NCBI RefSeq assembly: GCF_021325795.1
Contig: NZ_JAHPZX010000003.1
Coordinates: 248,001-312,000 of the forward strand
Reading direction: 5' to 3'
Length of the DNA stretch: 64,000 nucleotides
Origin: Bordetella sp. LUAb4
GTDB taxonomy: Bacteria; Pseudomonadota; Gammaproteobacteria; Burkholderiales; Burkholderiaceae_B
The position numbers and the translations under genes are program-made. A model generated the notes under the pieces. It was given only the letters and a program-made list of their open reading frames with translations, ran no database searches and had not been told where the DNA came from. Of the stretch, positions 1-7,626 are shown piece by piece. Position 1 is the stretch's first letter. Every line of letters starts with the position of its first letter.

Positions 1-407
1 GGCCACAGCTCGGCGTCGTGCGTGGCGCCGCTGCGTACGGGATAGGTTTCCAGCCACACCAGCGCGGGCAGCACCCAGGCGCCCGGTTCCACCAGCGCGG
101 ACCGGTAGCGGCCGGCGAAGACGCGGCCGCCACGCAGACGCGCGGCCAGATTGCGGCCCAGTGTCTGCATCAGTCGGGGTAATCCTTCCCCGTCGACCGG
201 CGTGGCCAGCAGCAAGATCCGGTCGCTGGCTAAAACCCAGCCATGCAGCGCGACGCGATTGCGCGTGGCGGTCTCACCCAGCCAGGTGGCAACCTGGTTC
301 AGGGTGTCCGCCGGCGCGGGCTGCGACGCTGCGGCCAGCGGGTGGATGAAATTGGCAAGGACCAGTTGAGGCAGTCCGGGGGCGTACAGTCGGGGCAGGC
401 GTGCCAT
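1..407 (-). CDS. RayT-like (Y1_Tnp-related) protein, 3' end outside window
   Basis: The reading frame begins at the ATG complementary to 405-407 and runs open off the left edge, giving about 135 residues. The N-terminus (MARLPRLYAPGLPQ) and later stretches resembling 'WVLxxxxxxLLxTP', 'MQTLGRN', 'GRYRSALV' and 'YPVRSG' follow the layout of REP-associated tyrosine transposases (Y1_Tnp, HUH superfamily). However, the segment that normally carries the HUH histidines (NHVHLL) reads SDRILLL here, so the metal-binding histidines are missing. I infer a domesticated or inactive relative rather than an active transposase. The C-terminus is not visible, and no REP-type palindromes were recognised beside it. 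Confidence 0.6.
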   Translation of the reverse strand, partial: MARLPRLYAPGLPQLVLANFIHPLAAASQPAPADTLNQVATWLGETATRNRVALHGWVLASDRILLLATPVDGEGLPRLMQTLGRNLAARLRGGRVFAGRYRSALVEPGAWVLPALVWLETYPVRSGATHDAELW

Positions 408-713
408 AGGATCTCAGGTCTTGAGCATGCGGCGCGCAAAAGAGCGCATTGGCAATAAATGGTACCGCGTAAAAGCCGCCGTGCAATACCAAGTACATCC
501 AAGATTACCCGACTCCCCGCCGTTGCGGCACCCCTTCAGCCATCCGCGCGCCGTTCGACCTGTCCCCAGGGCAGTGGCGCGGGGCTGTGGCGGGTTAAGA
601 TTTCCCGGGTACGCATCGGTGATTCAGCCAGTGATTCAGCCAGTGACTCAGCCAGTGATTCGCGTTGGATTGCGGATGCTTTCGCCACAGCCTTATCCTT
701 CAGGAGTTTCCCT
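408..713. other. Intergenic stretch without a gene
   Basis: This stretch lies between the RayT-like gene and fghA. It holds a 12-bp tandem repeat at 619-660 and the fghA ribosome-binding site. An open frame continues upstream of fghA through this stretch, but it is low-complexity where it crosses the repeat and has no ribosome-binding site of its own. I see no convincing RNA gene. Confidence 0.6.
619..660. repeat. 12-bp direct tandem repeat, 3.5 copies
   Basis: The unit GTGATTCAGCCA occurs at 619-630 and 631-642. It recurs with one change (GTGACTCAGCCA) at 643-654, followed by half a unit at 655-660. It ends about 50 bp before the fghA start. Read in the fghA frame it would encode repeated Ser-Ala-Ser-Asp, which explains the spurious N-terminal extension of that frame. 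Confidence 0.85.
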
Positions 714-1559
714 ATGGCCGGTCTGGAGCTGGTTTCCCAGCATCGCTGCTTCGGCGGTTGGCAGCGCTATTACCGCCATGACTCGGCGGAGATCGGCCTG
801 CCCATGCGGTTTTCGGTGTTCGTGCCGCCGCAGGCGGAACAGGGCCGGGTTCCCGTGCTCTTTTATCTGGCGGGCCTGACCTGCACCGAAGAAACCTTCA
901 TGATCAAGGGCGGCGCCCAACGCCTGGCCGCCGAGCTGGGCCTGCTGCTGGTGACGCCGGACACCAGCCCGCGCGGCGCTGGCATCGCCGGTGAAGATGA
1001 CAGTTGGGATTTCGGCACGGGCGCCGGCTTTTATCTGGATGCGACCGAAGCGCCCTGGAGCCAGCACTACCGCATGTACAGCTACGTGACCGAAGAGCTG
1101 TATGGCATCGTCACCAGCGAACTGCCGGGCGACGCGGCCCGCAGCGGCATCTTCGGCCATTCGATGGGTGGCCACGGCGCACTGGTGCTGGCATTACGCA
1201 ATCCGGCCAAATTCCGGTCCGTGTCGGCGTTTGCGCCCGTTGCCGCACCCAGCCAGTGTCCCTGGGGCCACAAAGCCTTCGGTAACTATTTGGGACCGGA
1301 TCGCACGGCGTGGGCGGCCTACGACGCCACGGAACTGATGGGCAAGGCGCAGGCACCCTTTCCCGGCGGCATCCTGGTGGATCAAGGCCAGGCCGATGCT
1401 TTCCTGGCCGAACAGTTGTATCCGGACGCCTTCGAAGCCGCCTGCGTGCAGGCGCGCCAGCCTCTGGATCTGCGCCGCCACGAGGGCTACGACCACGGTT
1501 ACTACTTCATTTCCACCTTCATGGAAGACCATCTGCGCTTCCATGCCCAGCGCTTGTGA
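714..1559 (+). CDS. fghA: S-formylglutathione hydrolase
   Basis: Hydrolyses S-formylglutathione to formate and glutathione in the cytoplasm, the second step of glutathione-dependent formaldehyde detoxification. The 281-residue length and the start (LELVSQHRCFGGWQ) fit the esterase D/FGH family. The nucleophile elbow GHSMGGHG places the catalytic Ser near residue 150, and HEGYDHGYYF places the His near 261; an Asp at 223 or 228 completes the triad. The ATG at 714 is chosen because AGGAG (702-706) precedes it at good spacing and the family normally begins here; the in-frame extension upstream crosses a tandem repeat. The partner alcohol dehydrogenase gene (adhC), often adjacent, is not seen in the window. 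Confidence 0.93.
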   Translation: MAGLELVSQHRCFGGWQRYYRHDSAEIGLPMRFSVFVPPQAEQGRVPVLFYLAGLTCTEETFMIKGGAQRLAAELGLLLVTPDTSPRGAGIAGEDDSWDFGTGAGFYLDATEAPWSQHYRMYSYVTEELYGIVTSELPGDAARSGIFGHSMGGHGALVLALRNPAKFRSVSAFAPVAAPSQCPWGHKAFGNYLGPDRTAWAAYDATELMGKAQAPFPGGILVDQGQADAFLAEQLYPDAFEAACVQARQPLDLRRHEGYDHGYYFISTFMEDHLRFHAQRL

Positions 1560-1733
1560 TGGCGAGCGGCAGTCCAAGGTTGCGCTGGCGTGGCGTGGCC
1601 GCTATCCGCGCGTGGCTGCTGGGCCTGACTTGGCCGTCGCGCATGGATATGCCAGTCAACGCTGGCCGCGCCAGCCTGGGACGTCTGGTTACGCTTGTCC
1701 ATAACCCGATGGGACTTGAGGCGACACAGTGTT

Positions 1734-1759
1734 GACAGCCTCTATATACTGAATCTGTC
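1734..1759. promoter_or_regulatory. Inverted repeat before the 1783 gene
   Basis: GACAG (1734-1738) and CTGTC (1755-1759) form an inverted repeat within TTGACAG-N16-CTGTCCAA. A TATACT hexamer (1745-1750) sits in the spacer. It could be an operator over a promoter, but TTGACA is only 7 bp from TATACT, so the two cannot be -35 and -10 of one promoter. Confidence 0.3.
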
Positions 1760-1782
1760 CAAAACCTTGGCGGGGTAGCCGA

Positions 1783-2466
1783 TTGGCCGTAGCTCCTTTC
1801 CTCTGGATCCTTGTTCCGGCCCTGGTGGCCTTGTTGGTGGGCGCCGCGCTGTTTCTCGGGCGGGGCGGGCCGCGCGATGCCGCCGGGCGCAAGCACTTTC
1901 GCCTGCGTCCTGTGCGCCGCCTGATCGGCCTGTTGATTCTGGCCTTGGCCGTGGTGTCCGGGTTGCTGGGCGGATCGCTATATCAGTTCCACCGCCTGAC
2001 CACTGATCAGCCCGTGGCGACCATTCGGCTGGAGCAGCAAGGTGAACGGCAGTTTCTGATCATCTGCCAGCTGGAGGGCGAAGCGCCCCGCCAGTTCCAG
2101 GTGCGTGGCGACCAATGGCAAATCGACGCACGCGTGGTCCGGTGGGAATTGCCCGCGCTGCTGGCCGGCGTGCCGCCCTTGTACAGGATGGAGCGCCTGT
2201 CAGGACGCTACGACGATCCCGTCGCCGACCAGGCGCAGCCGCGCACGGTCTACCCTTTGGGCGACACGCGGACGCCGGACCTGGGGACACTCAAGCGCCG
2301 TTTCCCCAACTGGCTGCCTTTCGTCGATGTGCAGTTTGGCAGCGGCGCCTATATGCCCATGTTCGACGGGGCCCGCTATCGGGTCTTGCTCGATCCTCGC
2401 GGCGCGCTGTTCGTGCGTCCAGACGACGGCGCCACGACCGAAGGGCTCAAACAGCGTGGCTGGTAG
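1783..2466 (+). CDS. Conserved membrane protein of unknown function
   Basis: A 227-residue protein with two hydrophobic segments (about residues 5-22 and 46-66) separated by a basic loop (GRKHFRLRPVRR). A soluble C-terminal domain of about 160 residues follows, probably periplasmic. The start is a TTG at 1783: an in-frame stop lies just upstream and no ATG fits. I do not recognise the soluble domain; similar proteins are sometimes annotated loosely as 'multidrug transporter' in Bordetella relatives, which two membrane segments do not support. It lies alone between fghA and rpoH, and its function cannot be assigned. Confidence 0.7.
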   Translation: MAVAPFLWILVPALVALLVGAALFLGRGGPRDAAGRKHFRLRPVRRLIGLLILALAVVSGLLGGSLYQFHRLTTDQPVATIRLEQQGERQFLIICQLEGEAPRQFQVRGDQWQIDARVVRWELPALLAGVPPLYRMERLSGRYDDPVADQAQPRTVYPLGDTRTPDLGTLKRRFPNWLPFVDVQFGSGAYMPMFDGARYRVLLDPRGALFVRPDDGATTEGLKQRGW

Positions 2467-2594
2467 GCCTGGTGGATTGGCCTGGTGATGGGCCGGGTTG
2501 GTCGGCCGGGTTCATGCATCTTGGTTCATAGGCCGGATTGGTGGGCCCGGTGCCGTAGCGTACCCGTCCGCGAAGGGGAATTTTCCCAATGGCT

Positions 2595-2616
2595 ATCCCT
2601 ATTTACTGATAGGGAT
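2595..2616. promoter_or_regulatory. 8-bp perfect inverted repeat upstream of rpoH
   Basis: ATCCCTAT (2595-2602) and ATAGGGAT (2609-2616) are exact reverse complements with a 6-nt spacer. No T-run follows, so it is not an intrinsic terminator. Its position about 50 bp upstream of a possible -10 (CATAAT, 2651-2656) of rpoH suggests a regulator site. The binding protein is unknown. Confidence 0.4.
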
Positions 2617-2668
2617 CAGGGTCTTCTCCTACATAGGCGGGAACTATGGACATAATCCGCATGTCCAA

Positions 2669-2695
2669 TTAGCAGTCCCGCACTTCGAGTGCTAA
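2669..2695 (+). promoter_or_regulatory. CIRCE element (HrcA operator) in rpoH leader
   Basis: The left arm TTAGCAGTC (2669-2677), an exactly 9-nt spacer and the right arm GAGTGCTAA (2687-2695) match the CIRCE consensus TTAGCACTC-N9-GAGTGCTAA at 17 of 18 arm positions. It lies 42 bp before the rpoH ATG and just after a possible -10 hexamer (CATAAT, 2651-2656), so a bound HrcA repressor would sit at the transcription start or leader. HrcA itself is not encoded in this window. Confidence 0.85.
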
Positions 2696-2737
2696 GATCG
2701 GTTCCACTTTATTCAGGTTTCCTGGAGAAAACTCACC

Positions 2738-3622
2738 ATGAAACAAGCAAATTCTTCGTTGACGGTCTCTTCCAACGCCCTGGCTCTGGCTATCGCCAAT
2801 CCCGGTTCGCTGGGAACGATCGACGCGTATATATCGGCGGTCAATCGGCTGCCGGTGCTGACCGCTGAGCAGGAAACCTCGCTCGGCCGCCGTCTGCGCG
2901 ACAACGATGACCTTGGCGCTGCCCGTGAGCTCGTGCTGTCGCACCTGCGCCTGGTGGTGTCTGTCGCCCGCCAATACCTGGGCTATGGCTTGCCCCACGC
3001 CGACCTCATCCAGGAAGGCAACGTCGGGCTGATGAAGGCCGTGAAGCGTTTCGACCCCGAGCGCGGGGTACGCCTGGTGTCCTTCGCCGTGCACTGGATC
3101 AAGGCCGAAATCCACGAATACATCGTCAAGAACTGGCGTCTGGTCAAGGTGGCGACCACCAAGGCCCAGCGCAAGCTGTTCTTCAATCTGCGCAGCATGC
3201 GTCCGGACGGCAAGACCCTGGACAGCCAGAAGGTCGACGAAATCGCCCGCGAGCTGAACGTGCGTCGCGAAGACGTCAGCGAGATGGAAGTGCGGATGTC
3301 CGGTCGGGAACTGTCGCTGGAAAGCCAGGACGACGATGAGGATACGTACGCGCCCATCGCCTACCTGTCCGACGAAGGCCGCCAGGAACCGACCCGGGTG
3401 CTGGAGCGCAAGGCGCGCGAGCAGTTGCAGGGCGACGGCCTGAATGACGCCCTGGACAAGCTGGACGCCCGTTCGCGCCGCATCATCCAGGCGCGTTGGC
3501 TGCAGGACGATGGCGGTTCCACGCTGCATGAACTGGCCGACGAGTTCGGTGTCTCGGCGGAACGTATACGCCAGATCGAATCGGCGGCGCTGAAAAAGAT
3601 GCGCGGTACGCTGGCGGCGTAA
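2738..3622 (+). CDS. rpoH: RNA polymerase heat-shock sigma factor (sigma-32)
   Basis: A sigma-70 family member of 294 residues that directs RNA polymerase to heat-shock promoters. Region 2 contains RLVVSVARQYLGYGLPHADLIQEGNVGLMKAVKRFDPERGVRLVSFAVHWI. The RpoH box QRKLFFNLR (residues 144-152) identifies it as RpoH rather than a housekeeping or other group-2 sigma factor. Region 4 ends in the helix-turn-helix HELADEFGVSAERIRQIESAALKKM. GGAG (2724-2727) precedes the ATG. A CIRCE element in the leader implies HrcA repression in addition to the translational and stability control usual for RpoH. A strong terminator lies at 3786-3817. Confidence 0.97.
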   Translation: MKQANSSLTVSSNALALAIANPGSLGTIDAYISAVNRLPVLTAEQETSLGRRLRDNDDLGAARELVLSHLRLVVSVARQYLGYGLPHADLIQEGNVGLMKAVKRFDPERGVRLVSFAVHWIKAEIHEYIVKNWRLVKVATTKAQRKLFFNLRSMRPDGKTLDSQKVDEIARELNVRREDVSEMEVRMSGRELSLESQDDDEDTYAPIAYLSDEGRQEPTRVLERKAREQLQGDGLNDALDKLDARSRRIIQARWLQDDGGSTLHELADEFGVSAERIRQIESAALKKMRGTLAA

Positions 3623-3719
3623 CAAGTGGATGCAAATCGCCGGGAAAATACATAATCCTGGCGAAACTTAATCCCCGGCCGGCTACCTAATCAATTCGGG
3701 CTGCATGCTGATCGCAATG

Positions 3720-3817
3720 CCAGTACTGCGGCCTACACCTGTCTCGGCTTCTCCTCTTTCCCCTCCCCTATGAGACAGGTGGTTCACGGGGCACCTGCAT
3801 CAGGTGCCCCGTTTTTT
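3720..3817 (+). ncRNA. Candidate sRNA with C/U-rich anti-Shine-Dalgarno loop
   Basis: Downstream of rpoH, a 10-bp perfect stem is formed by CACCTGTCTC (3736-3745) and GAGACAGGTG (3772-3781). It encloses a 26-nt loop that includes CTCCTCTTTCCCCTCCCC (3751-3768), which is complementary to ribosome-binding sites. The rpoH-distal intrinsic terminator follows almost at once. A hairpin presenting a C/U-rich loop next to a terminator is the layout of several anti-SD sRNAs (CcsR-type in Alphaproteobacteria, for example). The 5' end is not defined; it could be an independent transcript or be processed from the rpoH 3' UTR. This is inference from structure only. Confidence 0.5.
3786..3817 (+). terminator. 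Strong intrinsic terminator after rpoH
   Basis: GGGGCACCTG (3788-3797) pairs perfectly with CAGGTGCCCC (3801-3810) around a CAT loop. The outer A-T and C-G pairs extend the stem to 12 bp, and a T-run (3812-3817) follows. It ends transcription of rpoH and of the candidate sRNA before the convergent cpdA-like gene. Confidence 0.93.
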
Positions 3818-3841
3818 ATGGTTCTCCTGTCCTGCGGCATG

Positions 3842-4741
3842 TCAGGCGGCCTGATCCGCTTCCAACTGGGCCCACCCTTGCAGCATGGCCTCCCATGCCA
3901 GCGCGTCCAGGCGTCGCACGCCGGTGGCAAGTGAACCGTCGGGATACAGCTTGAGCCAGCGGTAGCCAGGCGCGCTGTGGTTCATGCGATGCCGGCCGTC
4001 GCGGATGGTGAACTGGAAGCAGGTGGACGGCGTCGCCAACAAGCGCATATTGCCGCGCCGGCGATCGAATTCCTGGTGCACGTGGCCCCACAACAGGACG
4101 CGGATATTGCGCCAGCGACCCAGGTGGCGGAACAGCTCGGTGGCGTTGTCCAGCATCATAGTGTCGTGCCAGTCCGGCGTCATGGGGACGGCGTTGTGAT
4201 GCAGGGCGACCAGCACCGGTCGCGGACCGGCGTCGGCGGCGGCCGTATCCAGCAGTTCCAGCTGCTGGCGATCGAGATGGCCGGCGTTGGAGCCCGCCAC
4301 CGTGGAGTTCAAAGCGATCACGCGCCAGGCACCGACGTCGGTCACCGGCTTGGCCCAGTTGCCCAGGGTGCGCGCCAACACGGCGGGCGCGTCATGGTTG
4401 CCGGGCAGGCAGCGCACGGGCAGGCCCAGTTCGCCGACCACGCGGGCGAAGCGGCGGTAGGCGGGTTCGCTGCCGTCTTGGGATAGATCGCCCGTCGCCA
4501 ACACCAGGTCGGCGTCGCCATGTTCGCGGTGTATCTGGTCGACCACGGCGCGCAGGCTGGCGTCGGTATCGACGCCCAGCATCAGGGCGGAATTCGCGCC
4601 CAGGTGGGCATCGCTCAGATGGATCAACAGGACCGGCCGGTCGGCGTGCGCCGACGGCGTCGACTGGGTGGAGGCGCCGGGAGGTTGGCCAATGAGCGCG
4701 GGCGGGGGAACAGGGGGCAAGGGTGACTCCGGCAACGACAT
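3842..4741 (-). CDS. cpdA: CpdA-like 3',5'-cyclic AMP phosphodiesterase (calcineurin-type)
   Basis: A class III cyclic nucleotide phosphodiesterase that would hydrolyse cAMP to AMP with a two-metal centre in the cytoplasm. The metallophosphoesterase blocks appear in order: SDAHLG (D44, H46), GDLSQDG (D85), GNHD (115-117), a HHN near residue 195, and GHVHQ. The first 35 residues are Pro/Ala-rich and probably disordered, so a later start is conceivable, though no better in-frame ATG was found. At 299 residues it is slightly longer than E. coli CpdA because of this tail. It is divergent from a cyclic-nucleotide-domain antiporter, which supports a cNMP-related role. Substrate specificity is inferred from family. 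Confidence 0.8.
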   Translation of the reverse strand: MSLPESPLPPVPPPALIGQPPGASTQSTPSAHADRPVLLIHLSDAHLGANSALMLGVDTDASLRAVVDQIHREHGDADLVLATGDLSQDGSEPAYRRFARVVGELGLPVRCLPGNHDAPAVLARTLGNWAKPVTDVGAWRVIALNSTVAGSNAGHLDRQQLELLDTAAADAGPRPVLVALHHNAVPMTPDWHDTMMLDNATELFRHLGRWRNIRVLLWGHVHQEFDRRRGNMRLLATPSTCFQFTIRDGRHRMNHSAPGYRWLKLYPDGSLATGVRRLDALAWEAMLQGWAQLEADQAA

Positions 4742-4940
4742 AGATAGCGCGCTTCGGCACGCTGTTATTCACCTTAGCGAAATTCAGGCGCGCGCGGCAT
4801 CCTCCGGAATTCAATTCGCGTAACGAAAAGTGCTTTCGAATTCCCTTCAAGCGCCATTTCGAGACGTCTTAAGGCGTGATCCGCCGATAAAGTCCGCTAT
4901 CCTCTACGGTCAACGGGATCAGGGCGCGGGATAAAAAGAT

Positions 4941-7514
4941 ATGGAAGTGGGATTACTGGTTTTCGGCTTGTCGACCTTGCTCACCTTGGTGTGCTTCATG
5001 CCGCCGCTGGCGGGTCGCCTGAAGCTGCCCTATTCGGTGCTGCTGGCCATCGTCGGCTGCCTGTTGGGCGTGGGCGTGCACGTCCACGGCTGGGCGCCGC
5101 CGGTGCTGGCCGACATGCTGGACTCGATCGAGCGATTCGAGATCTCCTCGGAAACTTTCCTTACCGTTTTCCTGCCCGTCCTGTTGTTCGAAACCGCGCT
5201 GTCGATGAATGTGCGGCGCCTGATGGACGACATCGGCCCCATCCTGATGATGGCCATCGTGGCCGTGCTGGTGTGCACGGTGGTGGTGGGCTACACCCTG
5301 AACGCCTTGTCACCGTATGGCCTGGTGGTGTGCCTGCTGCTGGGTGCCATCGTTGCTACCACCGACCCGGCGGCGGTGGTCAGCATCTTCCGCGACCTGG
5401 GGGCGCCCAAGCGCCTGACGACGCTGGTGGAAGGCGAAAGCCTGTTCAATGACGCGGCGTCCATCGCCTTGTATTCGGTGCTGCTGGGCGTGATCACCGG
5501 CCAGAGCAAGCTGTCGGTGGGCAATGTGTTCGCCGACTTCTTCGTCCACTTCATCGGCGGCGGGCTGGCCGGCTATGCCATGGGCCGCCTGGCCTGCGTC
5601 CTGTTCGCCTGGCTGCGCGGATTCCCGGCGGCGGAAATCACGCTGACATTGACGCTGGCTTATCTCACTTTCTATGTGTCCGAGCACTATCTGGGGGTGT
5701 CCGGCGTGGTGGGCACGGTGATCGCCGGCCTGGTGGTGGGATCGACAGGCCGTACGCGCATGGCCCCGACCACTTTCGAATACCTCACCAGCGCGTGGGC
5801 GCAATTCGGCTTCTGGGCCAATTCGCTGATTTTCCTGTTCGCCGCCATGCTGATTCCGCGCATCATGGAACAGGCGACCGGCGCCGACCTCTGGCTGATC
5901 CTGGTGCTGTTCGCCGCCACGCTGGTGGCACGCGCCATCGTGGTGTTCGGCATGCTGCCCTTGCTCAAGCTGACGCGCCTGCGCACGCGGGTCAGCCGGG
6001 CCTACAAGACAGTGATGTTGTGGGGCGGCCTGCGCGGTGCGGTTTCACTGGCCCTGGCTTTGGCGGTGACCGAACGCAGCGACGTGCCGGAGGCGGCGCG
6101 CCAGTTCGTCGCGGTGGCCACCACCGGCTTCGTGCTGCTGACGCTGTTCGTCAACGGCATCAGCCTGCGGCCGCTGATGCGCCTGCTGCGCCTGAACGAG
6201 CTGTCGCAGATGGAACGCACCATCCGCAACCAGGCGGTGGTAGTGGCGCTGGAAGACTTGCAGGACAAGACCGATGATGTGGCCAGCGCGGACCACATCG
6301 GCCCGGAGGTGCGCGAGCGCATCCGCACGGTGTTCGACGCCAGCCTGCAGCAGGTGCGCGACGCCGAGGTCAGCAGCATGTCGCTGGACGCGCGGGTGTC
6401 GGTGGGCCTGGCCATCCTGGCACGGCGTGAAGAGGAAATGTTCTTCGACGTGTTGAAGGGCCAGATCGTCGACTGGCGGCTGGCGGAGTCCCTGTTGGCG
6501 CGGTCCGAACGGCTGGAGGACGCCGTCCGCGCGGGCGGGTTGGGCGGCTTCGAGAACGGCATCGCGGCCGATGTGCGCTATTCCAAAGGCTTCCGCATCG
6601 CCTTGCGGATGCATTATCTGTTCGGCTTCCAGCGCTGGCTGGCCTCCGAGCTGGGCCAGCGCTTCGCCGCTCTGATGTGCAAGCGTACCGTGGCGCAAAG
6701 GCTCATCGCGTTCGCCGGCCAGCAGATCAAGCCGCTGTTGGGCGAGGAAACCGCCGAGGTGCTGGTGCGGGCGCATCAGCGGCGCCTGGATGCCATCGAG
6801 AACGCGCTGCAGGCGCTGAATCTGCAATATCCGTCTTACGCCTTGTGGCTGCAGGAAAGCTATCTGGGACGCGTGGCACGGCAGCTGGAGCGGATGCGCT
6901 ATCGGGAAATGCTGGGTCAGTCGCTGATCAGCGGTGAAGTCTATGCCGACCTGGTGCAGAAGCTGGAAGCGCGCTGGGGCCACATCGACCGCCATCCGCC
7001 GCTGGATATCGAGATGAGCGCCACCGAGCTGGTCAAACGCGTGCCCTTGTTCGAAAAGCTCAGCGCGGATTCCCTGCGCGCCATCTGCAAGCTGCTCAAG
7101 CCGCGCCTGGCGCTGCCAGATCAACTGGTACTGGGACATGGGCGCAATGTCGATGAAATGTGTTTCGTCGCCTCGGGCGCGGTGACGGTGCATCTGCCGG
7201 ATCACACCACGGTGGAACTGGGCAGCGGCGAATTCTTCGGCGAGCTGGCCCTGCTGGGCGAGCAGGTGATGATGCCGGAGGTCACCTCTTTGGGCTACAG
7301 CAAACTGCTGATGATGTCGGCGCGTGACTTCCGCGCCCTGCTGGCGCGCGATCCGTCGCTGCGCGAGGGGATCGAGGTCGTGGCGCGCCAGCGGATGCGG
7401 GCCATCGAGGTGTGGCGGCAGTTTTCATCCACGGGGACGACGACGCCTGCCGCGGCCCCCACGCCGGCCGCTGCACCTGGCCCCGCCCCTGCGCCGAGCC
7501 CGCCGCAATCCTGA
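4941..7514 (+). CDS. CPA1-type cation/proton antiporter with C-terminal cNMP-type domain
   Basis: An 857-residue inner-membrane protein. Residues 1 to about 410 form a 12-13 segment Na+/H+ exchanger domain with the CPA1 hallmarks ATTDPAAVVS and EGESLFNDAAS. A long cytoplasmic helical region follows, then a cyclic-nucleotide-binding fold around residues 690-830 and a Pro/Ala-rich tail. The phosphate-binding cassette reads FGELALL (766-772), but the residue expected to be the phosphate-binding Arg is Glu780 (MPEVTS instead of PRxT), so cAMP binding may be lost or altered. A divergent cAMP phosphodiesterase gene lies 199 bp away. Role: probably pH or Na+ homeostasis with ligand or structural gating. 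Confidence 0.85.
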   Translation: MEVGLLVFGLSTLLTLVCFMPPLAGRLKLPYSVLLAIVGCLLGVGVHVHGWAPPVLADMLDSIERFEISSETFLTVFLPVLLFETALSMNVRRLMDDIGPILMMAIVAVLVCTVVVGYTLNALSPYGLVVCLLLGAIVATTDPAAVVSIFRDLGAPKRLTTLVEGESLFNDAASIALYSVLLGVITGQSKLSVGNVFADFFVHFIGGGLAGYAMGRLACVLFAWLRGFPAAEITLTLTLAYLTFYVSEHYLGVSGVVGTVIAGLVVGSTGRTRMAPTTFEYLTSAWAQFGFWANSLIFLFAAMLIPRIMEQATGADLWLILVLFAATLVARAIVVFGMLPLLKLTRLRTRVSRAYKTVMLWGGLRGAVSLALALAVTERSDVPEAARQFVAVATTGFVLLTLFVNGISLRPLMRLLRLNELSQMERTIRNQAVVVALEDLQDKTDDVASADHIGPEVRERIRTVFDASLQQVRDAEVSSMSLDARVSVGLAILARREEEMFFDVLKGQIVDWRLAESLLARSERLEDAVRAGGLGGFENGIAADVRYSKGFRIALRMHYLFGFQRWLASELGQRFAALMCKRTVAQRLIAFAGQQIKPLLGEETAEVLVRAHQRRLDAIENALQALNLQYPSYALWLQESYLGRVARQLERMRYREMLGQSLISGEVYADLVQKLEARWGHIDRHPPLDIEMSATELVKRVPLFEKLSADSLRAICKLLKPRLALPDQLVLGHGRNVDEMCFVASGAVTVHLPDHTTVELGSGEFFGELALLGEQVMMPEVTSLGYSKLLMMSARDFRALLARDPSLREGIEVVARQRMRAIEVWRQFSSTGTTTPAAAPTPAAAPGPAPAPSPPQS

Positions 7515-7587
7515 GCGCAGGCCCAGGGTTCAGGACGCAGGCTCAGGCAGGCGTTCCAGCCACGGGTGCAGGATCCAGGCCGAGGCT

Positions 7588-7614
7588 CAGGCCCCAGGCC
7601 CCAGGCCCCAGGCC
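7588..7614. repeat. 7-bp tandem repeat CAGGCCC
   Basis: Three full units (7588-7594, 7595-7601, 7602-7608) and a partial unit to 7614 lie between the convergent ends of the antiporter and Nudix genes. GCCTCC repeats follow. The tract is low-complexity and not obviously a terminator. Confidence 0.8.
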
Positions 7615-7626
7615 TCCGCCTCCGCC

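Noticed and set aside
459-713. N-terminal extension of fghA through the tandem repeat
   Set aside because: Family proteins start at the ATG at 714, which has a good ribosome-binding site; the extension is low-complexity.
1732-1750. TTGACA and TATACT as a sigma-70 promoter for the 1783 gene
   Set aside because: The hexamers are only 7 bp apart, too close to act together.
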